From Brevibacillus choshinensis (GTDB lineage Bacteria > Bacillota > Bacilli > Brevibacillales > Brevibacillaceae), in NCBI RefSeq assembly GCF_001420695.1, contig NZ_LJJB01000013.1:124065-188064 (forward strand): DNA of 64,000 nucleotides. The letters run 5' to 3'. Shown here piece after piece: positions 1-9,509 of the stretch (positions are counted from its first letter, which is position 1; every line of letters starts with the position of its first letter). The position numbers and the translations under genes were made by a program. Below the pieces are notes generated by a model that did not search any database, was not told where the DNA came from, and saw only the letters and a list, made by a program, of their open reading frames with translations.

Positions 1-2
1 GC

Positions 3-212
3 GAATGGCTAAAAGACAGGCGTGAGCGAAAATGTCTTACGCAGGAACAGGCTTCAGAATTGTGCGGGATCTCGCGAAGTTATTACACCCATATCGAAAA
101 CGATGTAAAAACACCTACTGTTAAGGTAGCCAAAGTGATTGCTGAGGTCCTTGATTTCGATTGGACGAGCTTTTTTAAAGAAGAAGGTTCCTTAAAGGAA
201 CATTTTCCGTGA
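3..212 (+). CDS. XRE-family helix-turn-helix regulator, 3' end only
   Basis: Frame 3 is open from the window edge to TGA at 210-212 and gives about 69 residues. The visible part carries a Cro/C1-type HTH: 'LTQEQASELCGISRSYYTHI' followed by 'EN...KTPTVKVAKVIAEVLDFD' and an ending typical of small XRE proteins. It would bind DNA as a dimer; target unknown. The 5' end lies outside the window, so the true start and any N-terminal domain cannot be seen. It may precede the small orphan gene at 287 in one transcript, 74 nt away. Confidence 0.75.
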   Translation, partial: EWLKDRRERKCLTQEQASELCGISRSYYTHIENDVKTPTVKVAKVIAEVLDFDWTSFFKEEGSLKEHFP

Positions 213-286
213 AATCGTACTTGAATAGACATAGGATAACCAAAACTTTAATTGGAAATTAACAACGGAAAGGAGTGAATGATTGG

Positions 287-586
287 ATGGAAGCAGATGT
301 TTTCGGTCGCCAAGTAGCCAACATGACACAGATGAATGAATGCAGCTACACTAGCGGCACGCAGATTTCTAAAATAGGTCGCAGGGGGAGGGTGGCTGAA
401 ATGAAAGAATTCCATGACTGGAATCGGCGGGTGCTAGAAGCCTTAGAGCAGACCTTTACATATGACGCAAAGCTGATGACTTTGTTTGTACAGGAGGGGG
501 AGAGGCAAAATCAACTGTATGCAGAGAGGTTGGCTGAATTTCGAAAAAAAGTCGATGAGGAAAAGATTGAATACTCAAGTATTTGA
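287..586 (+). CDS. Small hypothetical protein
   Basis: A 99-residue charged soluble protein of unknown function. It has a helical, Glu/Lys/Arg-rich C-terminal half (about residues 40-95, likely coiled coil) and no signal peptide or membrane segment. A GTG at 275 is in frame but overlaps the AAAGGAG ribosome site (268-275). ATG 287, 11 nt downstream of that site, is the better start. It follows an XRE-type regulator on the same strand and is closed by a terminator at 644-680. I recognise no family. Confidence 0.5.
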   Translation: MEADVFGRQVANMTQMNECSYTSGTQISKIGRRGRVAEMKEFHDWNRRVLEALEQTFTYDAKLMTLFVQEGERQNQLYAERLAEFRKKVDEEKIEYSSI

Positions 587-643
587 GGGGCGCATTGCGT
601 TAATCTCTTTACTTAAGAAAAAGACAGGGGAGCTGGGAAAAGA

Positions 644-680
644 AAAAGGGCGCCTACATTCTCGAGGCGTCCTTTTTGTT
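644..680. terminator. Intrinsic terminator between convergent genes
   Basis: Stem GGGCGCCT / AGGCGTCC (one G-T pair) around a short loop, preceded by an A-rich run and followed by TTTTTG. It sits between the orphan gene ending at 586 and selO ending at 753 on the other strand, so it can stop transcription from either side. Confidence 0.7.
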
Positions 681-752
681 ATTGTCAGTTGAATACATTC
701 TTCGATGAGCAAAACGTTCATCGGTAAACTTCGGGTTTACCAATCCCCAATA

Positions 753-2228
753 TCAAGTCCCACAATAAGTCTGATAACGCCCACAAGATGAATCAGGCAA
801 CGCAGCGTACTCCTCCTGCTCTGGCAAATGCGCATACGGCCTCGACAAAGCCCCAAGCAGCCGCTCCAACACACTATAATCGCCTTGGCTTACCGCAGCC
901 TCCAGCGCTTCCTCCACCCGATGATTCCGAGGAATCACCGCCGGATTATTCTCCCGCATCAATTCATGAGAGGTCTCTGCCGTTTCCTGCTGCCTCCCCA
1001 ATCTCGCCTGCCACTTCTCTTGCCACTCGGCAAACTCCAGAGTACCAAACAAGACCGGCTCCTCGATCTTCTCAAACGTCAATGCCCGAAAAGTATTCGT
1101 ATAATCCGCTCCAACCTTCTGCATGGCATTAAGCAGCTCAATAACGAGTGCTTCATCCTCAGCCTCTTCGTTAAAAATCCCCAGCTTCGCCCTCATTCCA
1201 TCAAGCCAATTCCGATGATACAGCTTTGGAAATTCGGCAATCGCTTCCTCGGCCAGTTTGACAGACTGCTCCTGGTCGTCATGCAGCAGAGGCAACAGAG
1301 TCTCGGCAAATCTCGCGAGATTCCACGCCGCAATATACGGCTGGTTGCCATAGGCATAGCGGCCTTGAGCGTCGATGGAGCTGAATACCGTCGCGGGGTC
1401 ATAGGCATCCATGAAGGCGCAAGGACCATAGTCAATGGTTTCTCCACTAATGGCCATGTTGTCGGTGTTCATGACGCCGTGAATGAAGCCGACGAGCTGC
1501 CATTTGGCAATGAGCGAGGCTTGGCGCTTGATCACTTCCTGAAGGAACGAAAGATAGCGGTTGTCATCGTCAGCCACATCCGGATAATGCCGTTGCAAGG
1601 TGTAATCCGCCAGGGCACGTAGCTCCTCGATCGTGCACCCTTTCGCAGCGTATTGAAAAGTGCCGACGCGAATATGACTGGCAGCCACGCGGGTCAGAAT
1701 GGCACCTGGTAGCTCGGTCTCGCGATAGATGGATTCACCGGTAGTGACGACCGCCAAGCTGCGCGTGGTCGGGATGCCGAGGGCGTGCATGGCTTCGCTG
1801 ATGATGTACTCGCGCAACATTGGGCCGAGAGCTGCTCGACCATCTCCTCGACGGGAGTAGGGCGTTCTGCCTGAGCCCTTTAGCTGAATATCTACTCGCT
1901 CACCTTGGGGAGTGATCTGCTCACCCAGCAGCAGAGCTCGGCCATCTCCTAGCATGGTAAAATGCCCGAATTGATGGCCGGCGTAGGCTTGGGCGAGGGG
2001 CTCGGCGCCTTCTGGAATCCGATTGCCAGCCAGCGAAGCGACGCCTTCCTCGCTTTCTAACGCTTGGATATTTAGACTTAGGGAGGTTGCCAGCGGTCCA
2101 TTTAATATAGCCAGCTTCGGCGCACGCACAGGCGGTGAGTTTAGCCTGCTAAAAAATGCTTTCGGCAGTCGGGCATAGCTGTTGTCAAAGTTCCATCCCG
2201 TTTCTATTACTCCGTTTTTCTCTATCAT
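753..2228 (-). CDS. selO: Protein adenylyltransferase SelO (YdiU family)
   Basis: SelO proteins are pseudokinase-fold enzymes that transfer AMP to Ser/Thr/Tyr of target proteins, linked to redox stress. Seen here: '[10 protein letters not shown]', '[14 protein letters not shown]' (phosphate-binding region), 'HGVMNTDNM' (metal/catalytic Asn-Asp), 'DYGPCAFMD', and a C-terminal 'CGT' tail with a nearby second Cys matching the redox Cys of bacterial SelO. The open frame extends to 2315, but the ATG at 2226-2228 has AAAGGAGATCC just upstream, giving 491 residues, the usual family length. Single gene, divergent from the peptide operon at 2612. Confidence 0.93.
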   Translation of the reverse strand: MIEKNGVIETGWNFDNSYARLPKAFFSRLNSPPVRAPKLAILNGPLATSLSLNIQALESEEGVASLAGNRIPEGAEPLAQAYAGHQFGHFTMLGDGRALLLGEQITPQGERVDIQLKGSGRTPYSRRGDGRAALGPMLREYIISEAMHALGIPTTRSLAVVTTGESIYRETELPGAILTRVAASHIRVGTFQYAAKGCTIEELRALADYTLQRHYPDVADDDNRYLSFLQEVIKRQASLIAKWQLVGFIHGVMNTDNMAISGETIDYGPCAFMDAYDPATVFSSIDAQGRYAYGNQPYIAAWNLARFAETLLPLLHDDQEQSVKLAEEAIAEFPKLYHRNWLDGMRAKLGIFNEEAEDEALVIELLNAMQKVGADYTNTFRALTFEKIEEPVLFGTLEFAEWQEKWQARLGRQQETAETSHELMRENNPAVIPRNHRVEEALEAAVSQGDYSVLERLLGALSRPYAHLPEQEEYAALPDSSCGRYQTYCGT

Positions 2229-2611
2229 TGGATCTCCTTTATCTTTTGACCTTATGGTAGGTATGATCGTTCTTTTGCTATGAGACAATCTTTGTTTATT
2301 GTTTACTTCTGCCAATTAATTATAACCCTTTACACACACTACGATGACTCCTTTTTATGTACCCGAGCACACTGGATTCTATCACTGCCACCACGATCTG
2401 GAGAACAGGTAGAAGAAGTGCAAAAATGACAAAAATCTTTTACCGACAAAAAACCACAATAGTAATTATTTTCAGAATTTGATATTGAGCTTTTCCGAAG
2501 CAACGCTTATAATGCAACTAGAGTTACAACTTCATTCATGTATTCGTTTTAAAGTGTAAACTTCAATTGCCGCAATCGTGAAAATTCCATACAAATTGGA
2601 GGCTAAGAGAG
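2229..2611. other. Divergent intergenic region
   Basis: This 383-nt AT-rich gap separates selO (minus) from the peptide operon (plus). It holds the strong promoter at 2485-2513 and a 5' leader of about 90 nt. I see no gene or clear riboswitch in it. An in-frame upstream extension of selO (2229-2315) lacks a good ribosome site. Confidence 0.5.
2485..2513 (+). promoter_or_regulatory. Sigma-A promoter of the D-peptide operon
   Basis: -35 TTGAGC (2485-2490), exactly 17 nt, then a perfect -10 TATAAT (2508-2513). Transcription would start near 2520, leaving a ~90-nt leader before the M81 gene. It is the only strong promoter seen upstream of the 13-gene run 2612-17159. Confidence 0.7.
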
Positions 2612-4081
2612 ATGAGAATCGTAATTGCAGAGGTCATGCACGAAACGAACACGTTCTCAAATGTCCCTACAACCCGCGAGTTATTTGAGCTCTGGGAGTG
2701 GGCACGGGGCGAGCAAATCTTGACCAATCACAGAGGAGTGCGGGATTTCCTGGGCGGAATGATTGATGGTGCCGAGCAGCGTGGTATTGAAGTGGTAGGT
2801 GCATTTTCTGCAAGCGCTTACCCGGCGGGCACGATTACGAAAGAAACCTTCAATTCCCTGCAGGATGAATTGCTCACAGGAATTGCAGCAGCGGGAAAAG
2901 TAGATGCGATTTGCTTGTCTCTGCATGGTGCAGGTGTCGCTGAGGGCATTGACGATCTAGAAGGAGCTCTGCTAAAAGCAGTTCGCCAACAAGTCGGTTA
3001 CGACATTCCACTGATTGTCACCCTCGATCTTCACGGAAACATCACGGACGAGATGATAACGGAGGCAGATATTTTGCTTGGTGTCCATCTCTATCCACAC
3101 GTCGATTGCTACGAACGCGGTCTGGAAGCAGTCGAGCTGGCGGAAAAGATGGTCAATGGTGAACTTGTACCACGCATGTACCGTGCGACGCTGCCACTGA
3201 TTGTTCCGACCTCTACGACGAATCTATCTCCAGCAAAAGATATTAACGAAGCGTGCTATAAATGGGAGCGGGAGCCGGGAATGGTAGACTGTGCGTTCTT
3301 CCACGGCTTTCCGTACACGGACATTCCAGAACTGGGTGTGACGGTTGTCACGGTGGCAAACAACGATGAAGCGCTGGCAAAGCGAGCGGCAGAGGACATC
3401 GCGAACCTGATCTGGGAAAAGCGCGAGGAATTCGAGCCGCAGGTACTAACTCCGCAAGAGGGACTCGAATTAGCCAAAGCGGCAACAGCGTTCCCCGTGG
3501 TGCTAAATGAAACATCCGATAATCCGGGTGGCGGTACACCAGGGGATGGTACGTACCTGCTGAGAGCGATGCTGGAGGCAGACTTGCAAGATGCCTGCTT
3601 TGGATTTATCTACGATCCAGAGGTAGCTGCACTGGCTCATGAAAAAGGTGTCGGCGCGACGATTGAGGTGCAGCTAGGTGGCAAAACAGACAACCTGCAC
3701 GGGGAGCCGATTGCACTTACAGCGTATGTCAAATCGTTGACGGATGGCTGCTTCATTACTTCGTCTCCGATGGGGAAAGGGCAGCCAGTCAATCTCGGCA
3801 AATCGGTCCGACTCCAAGCAAATGGGGTAGACATTCTCGTCTGCTCGGTCAAGACACAGGTGCTGGATGAGCAGATCTATCTTCTGCACGGTATCGATGT
3901 CACGCAATTCAAAATCGTTTCTTTGAAATCCAGCCAGCACTTCCGGGCGAGCTTTGAGCCGATCAGTGCGCAGATCATTACGGTAGATTCGCCAGGGCTG
4001 ACTACACTGCGGTTCCAGTCGTTTGACTACAAACGCTTGAACAGACCGGTATATCCACTCGATCCTGTCAATCGTTCCTAG
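2612..4081 (+). CDS. M81 family (MlrC-like) metallopeptidase
   Basis: A 489-residue soluble protein with the M81/microcystinase C layout: N-terminal DUF1485 domain (about 1-290) starting 'MRIVIAEVMHETNTFS', and a C-terminal MlrC domain. Likely zinc region residues lie in 'TLDLHGN' and 'HLYPHVD'. MlrC of microcystin degraders opens linear peptides containing D- and unusual amino acids, which fits this operon. It has GGAGG 8-10 nt before ATG and no signal peptide, so it acts on imported peptides. First gene of the operon, 73 nt before the RpiR regulator. The substrate is inferred only from neighbours. Confidence 0.88.
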   Translation: MRIVIAEVMHETNTFSNVPTTRELFELWEWARGEQILTNHRGVRDFLGGMIDGAEQRGIEVVGAFSASAYPAGTITKETFNSLQDELLTGIAAAGKVDAICLSLHGAGVAEGIDDLEGALLKAVRQQVGYDIPLIVTLDLHGNITDEMITEADILLGVHLYPHVDCYERGLEAVELAEKMVNGELVPRMYRATLPLIVPTSTTNLSPAKDINEACYKWEREPGMVDCAFFHGFPYTDIPELGVTVVTVANNDEALAKRAAEDIANLIWEKREEFEPQVLTPQEGLELAKAATAFPVVLNETSDNPGGGTPGDGTYLLRAMLEADLQDACFGFIYDPEVAALAHEKGVGATIEVQLGGKTDNLHGEPIALTAYVKSLTDGCFITSSPMGKGQPVNLGKSVRLQANGVDILVCSVKTQVLDEQIYLLHGIDVTQFKIVSLKSSQHFRASFEPISAQIITVDSPGLTTLRFQSFDYKRLNRPVYPLDPVNRS

Positions 4082-4154
4082 CAGGTAGAGGGTAGGTCAG
4101 CAAAAGGCAGACGTGTAGGAAAACGGGTGAATCAGCCAGAGGGGGATAAGGAAT

Positions 4155-5024
4155 TTGGTGGAGAGCGTGCACGAGAGAATTCGTAAATCATATGAGCAGT
4201 TGACGAACCAGCAAAAATTAGTAGCAAAATATATTCTCGATGAACCGAATCAGGTGGCTCTCCATCCAGCGAAAGTGATAGGTGCTAACAGTGGGACAAG
4301 TGAAACAACAGTGATTCGCCTTTGTTACTCTCTGGGTTATTCCGGCTTTAGCGAGCTTCAAAATGAACTTCGTCAAATGCTGTTGTTTCCGGTCATTCGA
4401 GAGAGCGTCGTGCAATCCTTCCATGATACGGCCTATGAGTTTAACGATAGCGACGACGTGATTTCCTTTACCATGGAACAGGATGTCTCCTTTATCCAAA
4501 AAACATTGAATGGACTCGACCGTCACTTGTTTGATCAAGCCACCCAGAGCATTGTCAAAGCGAAAAAAATCATTATCGTGGGCGGTCGTTCTAGCTTTGC
4601 ACCTGCCTACTGGCTATCATTCGCGCTAAATATTATCAAAGGTGATACACACCTCTACCGAGGACAGATCGACGATGCCAATCAATTAATCTCAGAAATA
4701 ACCGAAGACTGGCTCATGATTGCACTCGTCTTTCCCCGTTACTTGCAGGATACGTTGTCTTTTGCCAAGGCGGCCAAAGAAAAGGGGAGCAAGATTTTAG
4801 TGATTACGGATCATGAGCTTTGTCCGCTCGGGCCTGTGGCTGACGTCCTGCTCAAGGTAACGACGCCACCTCCCGCCACTTTAAGAGGGATGTCTTCGAT
4901 TTTTACCTTGTTAAATGCGCTGGTGAGCGGCGTGTCCCAGATCGATCAGGAACGGGTAAAAAATAGGATTCAACGGTACGACAAATCGAGCGAGCAGTTT
5001 TATCCGTTCGTCCAAGAAAGCTAG
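4155..5024 (+). CDS. MurR/RpiR family transcriptional regulator
   Basis: A 289-residue protein with an N-terminal RpiR HTH (about 1-80, 'TVIRLCYSLGYSGFSELQ') and a SIS sugar-isomerase-type effector domain (about 125-260, 'KKIIIVGGRSSFAPAYWLS'). Family members sense phosphosugars or cell-wall catabolites; MurR senses MurNAc-6-phosphate. Lying second in the D-peptide operon, it is the obvious candidate for autoregulation by a muropeptide-related signal (inference). Starts with TTG 4155 (8 nt after GAGGGGG) or GTG 4158. The substrate-binding lipoprotein follows after ~20 nt. Confidence 0.9.
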   Translation: MVESVHERIRKSYEQLTNQQKLVAKYILDEPNQVALHPAKVIGANSGTSETTVIRLCYSLGYSGFSELQNELRQMLLFPVIRESVVQSFHDTAYEFNDSDDVISFTMEQDVSFIQKTLNGLDRHLFDQATQSIVKAKKIIIVGGRSSFAPAYWLSFALNIIKGDTHLYRGQIDDANQLISEITEDWLMIALVFPRYLQDTLSFAKAAKEKGSKILVITDHELCPLGPVADVLLKVTTPPPATLRGMSSIFTLLNALVSGVSQIDQERVKNRIQRYDKSSEQFYPFVQES

Positions 5025-5050
5025 TCAAACATACAAAGGGGGAAATGTTC

Positions 5051-6688
5051 ATGAAGAAGAGGCGTTATACCAGCTTGGCGACGATCGGACTCAGTGTTAC
5101 CTTGCTGCTTGCTGCTTGCTCATCGGGAACCAGTACTACTGGCACAGGTACTAGCTCCGCAGGCACGAATTCAAATCCAACAACGGCTCCACAGGCAGCA
5201 ACGAGTGGAGGCACTCTCGTCGTGGCGGCACCAATCGAGCCCGACACGCTGGACCCACAAATAACAACATGGCTGGACAATTCCAATAACCAGCCGTACG
5301 ATTCCATCTTGAGCCGCGATTTGCAGGGGAAATTGGTACCTCATCTGGCTGAATCCTGGCAGGTCTCCGATGACGGGAAAGTATGGACGCTGGTGATGCG
5401 TAAAGACGTCAAGTTCCAATCGGGTGCGCCAATGACAGCAGAATCCGTCAAAGCATCGATCGAGCGGTTCGCTGCTATTTCGCCGGTCAAAGATCTCGCA
5501 GGTCCGATTGACAAGATCGAGGCGACGGACGCACAAACGGTGAAGGTGTATTTCAAAGAACCGTTTGCTCCATTCGCCAACATGCTCGTAGGTACCTTCC
5601 TCGCTCCTTTTGATCCAGAACGGCTCAAGGAAAAAGGGGAGAAATTCGGAGAGGCACCTCTCGCTACAGGGCCGTTCATGAACCCGGAAGTAAAACGGGG
5701 AGCGTCCGTGACGTACGTCAAAAACCCGGATTACAAATGGGCGTTGCCTTTCGCTGATAACCAAGGGGCAGCACACGTCGACAAGCTCGTCTTCCGCTTC
5801 CTAAAAGATGATGACACGCGCATCCTCGAATTTAAAAAAGGGACGGTTAACATCTTGCAAGAGGTTCCGAGCACGTATGTAGAAGAACTAAAAGCGATTC
5901 CTGGCACCAAAATCGAAACCTCCATGGAACAAGGCATGAAGTATCTTGGCTTTAACAACCAGAAAGAGATCTTCAAGGACGTACGTATCAAGCAAGCAAT
6001 CGCGATGGCTGTAGATCGGGAGCCAATCGTGCAGTATGCCCTGTCTGGATTTGCCAAACCAATCTATGGCCCACTGCCTCCGACCATCCCTGGCTACAGT
6101 GAGAAGATCGAGAACATGGCAAAGGAAATGTACGGCCACAATGTGGACAAAGCGAAGCAGCTTCTGGCTGAGGCAGGCTATACCGACAGCAACGGAGATG
6201 GCATCGCGGATAAAGGTGGCAAACCGCTCTCCTTTGAATTGCTCCTGTCCGATGATCCAGCGCTGCAGCGTGTTGCGCAAATCTTGCAAAGTCAGCTGAA
6301 AGAGATTGGCGTGGACATCAAAATCGCGGTGACGGATATAGCGACCGTAAAAGATCGTTCAACAAAAGGGAATCACGAGCTCTTCCTGCTGTTTTTCGGG
6401 CTGAATGACCCAGATATTCTGTACCTGCTGATGCAGACCAATAATTCGAAGCGCGTCCACTATTCGAATCCAAAAGTAGATGAGCTGCTCGCCAAAGGTC
6501 GCACGACGATGAAAGAAGAAGACCGGATGAAAGTCTACGAAGAAGCGGAAGAAATCCTGGTGAAGGATCCACCGTGGGTACCTCTGTACGTGAGCGAGTC
6601 CGTAACAGCGACGCGCAATATTGAGGGCTACAAGATGAACCCATTCACTGGTGACATTCCGTTTGCAGACATCAGCATTACGAAATAA
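5051..6688 (+). CDS. Peptide ABC transporter substrate-binding lipoprotein (SBP_bac_5)
   Basis: Extracellular binding protein of a Dpp/Opp-type importer, 545 residues. The N-terminus is a lipoprotein signal: KKRR, hydrophobic core, lipobox 'LLAAC', then a Ser/Thr/Gly-rich linker. The rest matches family 5 binding proteins ('DTLDPQITTW', 'WTLVMRKDVKFQSG'). ATG 5051 lies 8 nt after AAAGGGGG; the in-frame ATG 5045 is too close. It works with the permeases and ATPases at 6709-8557 and 9510-11482. Which peptides it binds is not visible; the operon suggests D-amino-acid peptides. Confidence 0.93.
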   Translation: MKKRRYTSLATIGLSVTLLLAACSSGTSTTGTGTSSAGTNSNPTTAPQAATSGGTLVVAAPIEPDTLDPQITTWLDNSNNQPYDSILSRDLQGKLVPHLAESWQVSDDGKVWTLVMRKDVKFQSGAPMTAESVKASIERFAAISPVKDLAGPIDKIEATDAQTVKVYFKEPFAPFANMLVGTFLAPFDPERLKEKGEKFGEAPLATGPFMNPEVKRGASVTYVKNPDYKWALPFADNQGAAHVDKLVFRFLKDDDTRILEFKKGTVNILQEVPSTYVEELKAIPGTKIETSMEQGMKYLGFNNQKEIFKDVRIKQAIAMAVDREPIVQYALSGFAKPIYGPLPPTIPGYSEKIENMAKEMYGHNVDKAKQLLAEAGYTDSNGDGIADKGGKPLSFELLLSDDPALQRVAQILQSQLKEIGVDIKIAVTDIATVKDRSTKGNHELFLLFFGLNDPDILYLLMQTNNSKRVHYSNPKVDELLAKGRTTMKEEDRMKVYEEAEEILVKDPPWVPLYVSESVTATRNIEGYKMNPFTGDIPFADISITK

Positions 6689-6708
6689 CGAAAGGGAGGT
6701 GGGGCGTT

Positions 6709-7629
6709 TTGCAACGATACCTGTTTCGAAGAATATTGTCGCTCTTGGGGACGCTACTCGGCGTCACCATCCTCATCTTTCTGTTGGTGCATTTGATTCC
6801 AGGGGACCCCGTGCAGTATCTGCTCGGGGATTACCCCACGGATGAGGCGATAGCCGCACTCAATGCACAGCTGGGGCTCGATAAGCCTTGGGTTGTCCAG
6901 TATTTCAGCTTTCTCGGGAGGCTTTTGCAAGGCGATCTGGGCACGTCATACATCACGGGTTATACCGTTTGGCAAGAAATTGTGGATCGATTCCCGATCA
7001 CTTTCCAACTGGCCTTGTACAGCGTGGTGCTTGCGACGGTCATAGGGGTGATCGTCGGCGTCGTCTCCGCGGTGAAGCAGAACACATGGGTCGATCGAGT
7101 CGTAGTCTTTTTCTCTTTGATCGGGATTTCGGCGCCAGGCTTTTGGATCGCTCTGTTTCTCATCTGGATCTTTGCCTACCGATTCCCGATCTTTCCGATT
7201 TCGGGATACGATGGATTCTTTTCACTCGTCTTGCCGGCTGTCACGCTTGCTTTGGGAGAAGCGGGGATGATTGCCCGGATGACACGCTCCAGCATGCTGG
7301 ATGTGATCAAACAGGATTACATGCGTACCGCTCAGGCAAAGGGAGCCCCTCATCAGTGGGTCATTCTCAAGCACGGGCTGCAAAATGCGATCATTCCGGT
7401 CATTACGCTGATTGGTCTGGAATTTGGGGCACTCTTGGCAGGTGCGGTCGTGGTAGAGACGATCTTTTCCTTGCAGGGCTTGGGCAGTCTGGCGATTGAG
7501 GCAATCGGGAAGCGGGATTTACCGACGATTCAAGGGCTTGTCTTCTTTATCGCATTTTTGTTTGCCCTAACCAATCTGATCGTCGATTTGTTGTACAGCT
7601 GGTTTGATCCACGGATTAAATACGACTAG
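6709..7629 (+). CDS. Peptide ABC transporter permease, DppB type
   Basis: A 306-residue inner-membrane permease with an N-terminal TM helix, a conserved periplasm-facing loop ('LIPGDPVQYLLGD') and five further TM helices. The EAA loop 'RMTRSSMLDVIKQDYMRTAQ' contacts the ATPase. Start is TTG 6709 after GGGAGGTGGGG, 20 nt downstream of the binding protein. It pairs with the DppC-type permease 16 nt downstream. Confidence 0.93.
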   Translation: MQRYLFRRILSLLGTLLGVTILIFLLVHLIPGDPVQYLLGDYPTDEAIAALNAQLGLDKPWVVQYFSFLGRLLQGDLGTSYITGYTVWQEIVDRFPITFQLALYSVVLATVIGVIVGVVSAVKQNTWVDRVVVFFSLIGISAPGFWIALFLIWIFAYRFPIFPISGYDGFFSLVLPAVTLALGEAGMIARMTRSSMLDVIKQDYMRTAQAKGAPHQWVILKHGLQNAIIPVITLIGLEFGALLAGAVVVETIFSLQGLGSLAIEAIGKRDLPTIQGLVFFIAFLFALTNLIVDLLYSWFDPRIKYD

Positions 7630-7645
7630 GAAGGAGTGAGGAAAC

Positions 7646-8557
7646 GTGAGTGGAAACTTGAGCCAACTAGAAGTGGGACATGAGACGCACCCACCGATTC
7701 GAGCAGCGGAATCTCCGGTGACTCCATCACCATCCTACTGGTCGCAGGTGGCCAAACGACTGTTTCGGAACAAGACGGCGATGGCCGGTGCCATCATTTT
7801 GGTTCTGTTTACCATCGGCTGTGTCTGTGCGCCGTGGCTAGCGCCTTATCCGATTGATCAGATGAACTTCAAGGACCGCATGATGGAACCCGGTGCCAAG
7901 CATTTGCTCGGGACGGACGACTTTGGGCGCGATATTTTTTCTCGCCTTCTGTATGGCGGTAGAATTTCGCTTTTGACAGGCTTGATTACCGTCACCATCG
8001 CGTCGGCTATCGGCGTGACGCTGGGGATCATCGCAGGCTACTATCGGCGTCTGGAAATCTACATCATGCAGGTGATGGATATCTTGCTCGCTTTGCCAGC
8101 ATTGCTGTTGGCTATCGCGATCATCGCCGTGTTGGGGCCAGGCTTGACCAATGCCATGATCGCCATCGTCATCGCTGTGATTCCCTCCTACGTCAGGGTC
8201 GTACGTGCTTCTGTCCTCACGATTCGGGAAAAGGAGTACATCGAAGCAGTGCGGGCGTTGGGGATCAAGGATGCTGTGATTTTAGCCAAGCACATTTTGC
8301 CCAATATATTATCCCCGATCATCGTCTTGATGACCTTGCAATTCGGTAGCAGTATTCTCGCCGCAGCGGCTCTCAGCTTTCTCGGTCTGGGTGCGCAGCC
8401 GCCCATGCCGGAATGGGGTGCCATGGTGTATGTGGGCAAGGCATTTTTGGGGCAGGCTTGGTGGATGTCCATGTTCCCTGGTATGGCAATCATGCTGGTG
8501 GTTCTAGGCTTTAACTTGTTGGGCGACGGTTTGCGCGATGCGCTTGATCCAAAATAA
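7646..8557 (+). CDS. Peptide ABC transporter permease, DppC type
   Basis: A 303-residue permease with a cytoplasmic N-terminal tail, six predicted TM helices and 'LLGTDDFGRDIFSRLLYGGR', the DppC/OppC signature; the EAA loop is 'VRASVLTIREKEYIEAVRAL'. GTG start at 7646 after GGAGTGAGG. Together with the DppB protein it forms the pore. The 3' end is followed after 31 nt by a cytosolic serine hydrolase placed between permease and ATPase genes, an unusual order for a dpp operon. Confidence 0.93.
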   Translation: MSGNLSQLEVGHETHPPIRAAESPVTPSPSYWSQVAKRLFRNKTAMAGAIILVLFTIGCVCAPWLAPYPIDQMNFKDRMMEPGAKHLLGTDDFGRDIFSRLLYGGRISLLTGLITVTIASAIGVTLGIIAGYYRRLEIYIMQVMDILLALPALLLAIAIIAVLGPGLTNAMIAIVIAVIPSYVRVVRASVLTIREKEYIEAVRALGIKDAVILAKHILPNILSPIIVLMTLQFGSSILAAAALSFLGLGAQPPMPEWGAMVYVGKAFLGQAWWMSMFPGMAIMLVVLGFNLLGDGLRDALDPK

Positions 8558-8588
8558 ATCGGCTGATCATAGCGAAAGGGGCATGTAC

Positions 8589-9482
8589 ATGAGTTTGCAG
8601 GAAAAGCTGGAGGCAGTACTATCGGAATCTTCCGCGACTTTTGGGGTAGTAGTGAAACACTTGGAGACACAGGAAGAGGCGCAAATCAATAGCAATGACT
8701 ATTTCCAAATGGCGAGCACGTTCAAGGTGCCGATCCTAGCTACCCTTTTTCGTGATGTAAGCGAAGGAAGGCTAAGTCTGGAGCAACGCATTCGTCTGAC
8801 GGAAGATGATTTGGTTCCCGGGTCAGGGGTGCTCCAAGAGTTTTTGCCAGGAGCAGAAGTAGCCGTCAAGGATCTGGCGATGTTGATGATTATCGTCAGC
8901 GACAATCTTGGGACCGACAAAGTGCTAGAGCTGGTAGGAACGGAACGTGTGGAAGCGTTTATGAAAGAACTGGGGCTTGCCCATATTTCCATTCGAAATA
9001 GCTGCTGGGAACTACTTAGTATCGGCGGAGGGTTGGGTGGAGAGAAAAAAGGGCTGGAAGGCTTTCATAAGCTGAAGCAAAAATTCCAGACTTCTGGTAT
9101 CGACGCGGATAGCGTGATCTTTCAACCGATCCCGGAAAACAACGTCGCTACACCGGCTGACATGGGCAAATTGCTGGAGCTGATCGCTACCGGACAATTG
9201 GTGTCGCAGGAAGCCTGCGACAGTATTCTCGACATCATGAAGCGGCAGCAGCTGCGCAACCGTATTCCGTATCTTTTGCCAGACAAGACCATCATTGCCT
9301 GCAAATCCGGAACAATCGGCAGCGTTGTGAATGATGTGGGCATCGTCTACCTCCCAGAAGGCAAAGGCGCGTTTACGATCGCTGCCTTTTCGCACGGGAA
9401 CCATTCGACAAAAGAGGGCGAGCGCATGATTGCTCGGTTGACGCTTACCGCCTATGAACATTTTGCCCACAGCGAGGAGTAA
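8589..9482 (+). CDS. Cytosolic class A beta-lactamase-fold serine hydrolase
   Basis: A 297-residue protein of the beta-lactamase2/class A fold with all three active-site boxes: S43-T-F-K46, S104-D-N106, K239-S-G241. It has no signal peptide, unlike secreted beta-lactamases, and no recognisable omega-loop Glu-x-x-x-Asn, so the Glu166 deacylation base of real beta-lactamases seems absent. More likely a peptidase, amidase or esterase acting on imported peptides. ATG 8589 is chosen (7 nt after AAAGGGG); an upstream in-frame start overlaps the permease gene. Its place between importer permease and ATPase genes ties it to the same substrate. Confidence 0.85.
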   Translation: MSLQEKLEAVLSESSATFGVVVKHLETQEEAQINSNDYFQMASTFKVPILATLFRDVSEGRLSLEQRIRLTEDDLVPGSGVLQEFLPGAEVAVKDLAMLMIIVSDNLGTDKVLELVGTERVEAFMKELGLAHISIRNSCWELLSIGGGLGGEKKGLEGFHKLKQKFQTSGIDADSVIFQPIPENNVATPADMGKLLELIATGQLVSQEACDSILDIMKRQQLRNRIPYLLPDKTIIACKSGTIGSVVNDVGIVYLPEGKGAFTIAAFSHGNHSTKEGERMIARLTLTAYEHFAHSEE

Positions 9483-9509
9483 TGCGATCGAAGGGAGGGG
9501 GGCTAGACG

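Noticed and set aside
828-1622. Long open frames opposite selO
   Set aside because: Antisense shadows; no ribosome site, Arg/Pro-rich nonsense composition, and selO on the other strand is a clear family match.
6888-7499. 203-codon frame inside the DppB permease gene
   Set aside because: Different frame of a well-supported membrane protein; Arg/Cys-rich with no start signal.
8589-9482. Antibiotic-resistance beta-lactamase
   Set aside because: No signal peptide and no omega-loop Glu; operon context is peptide uptake.
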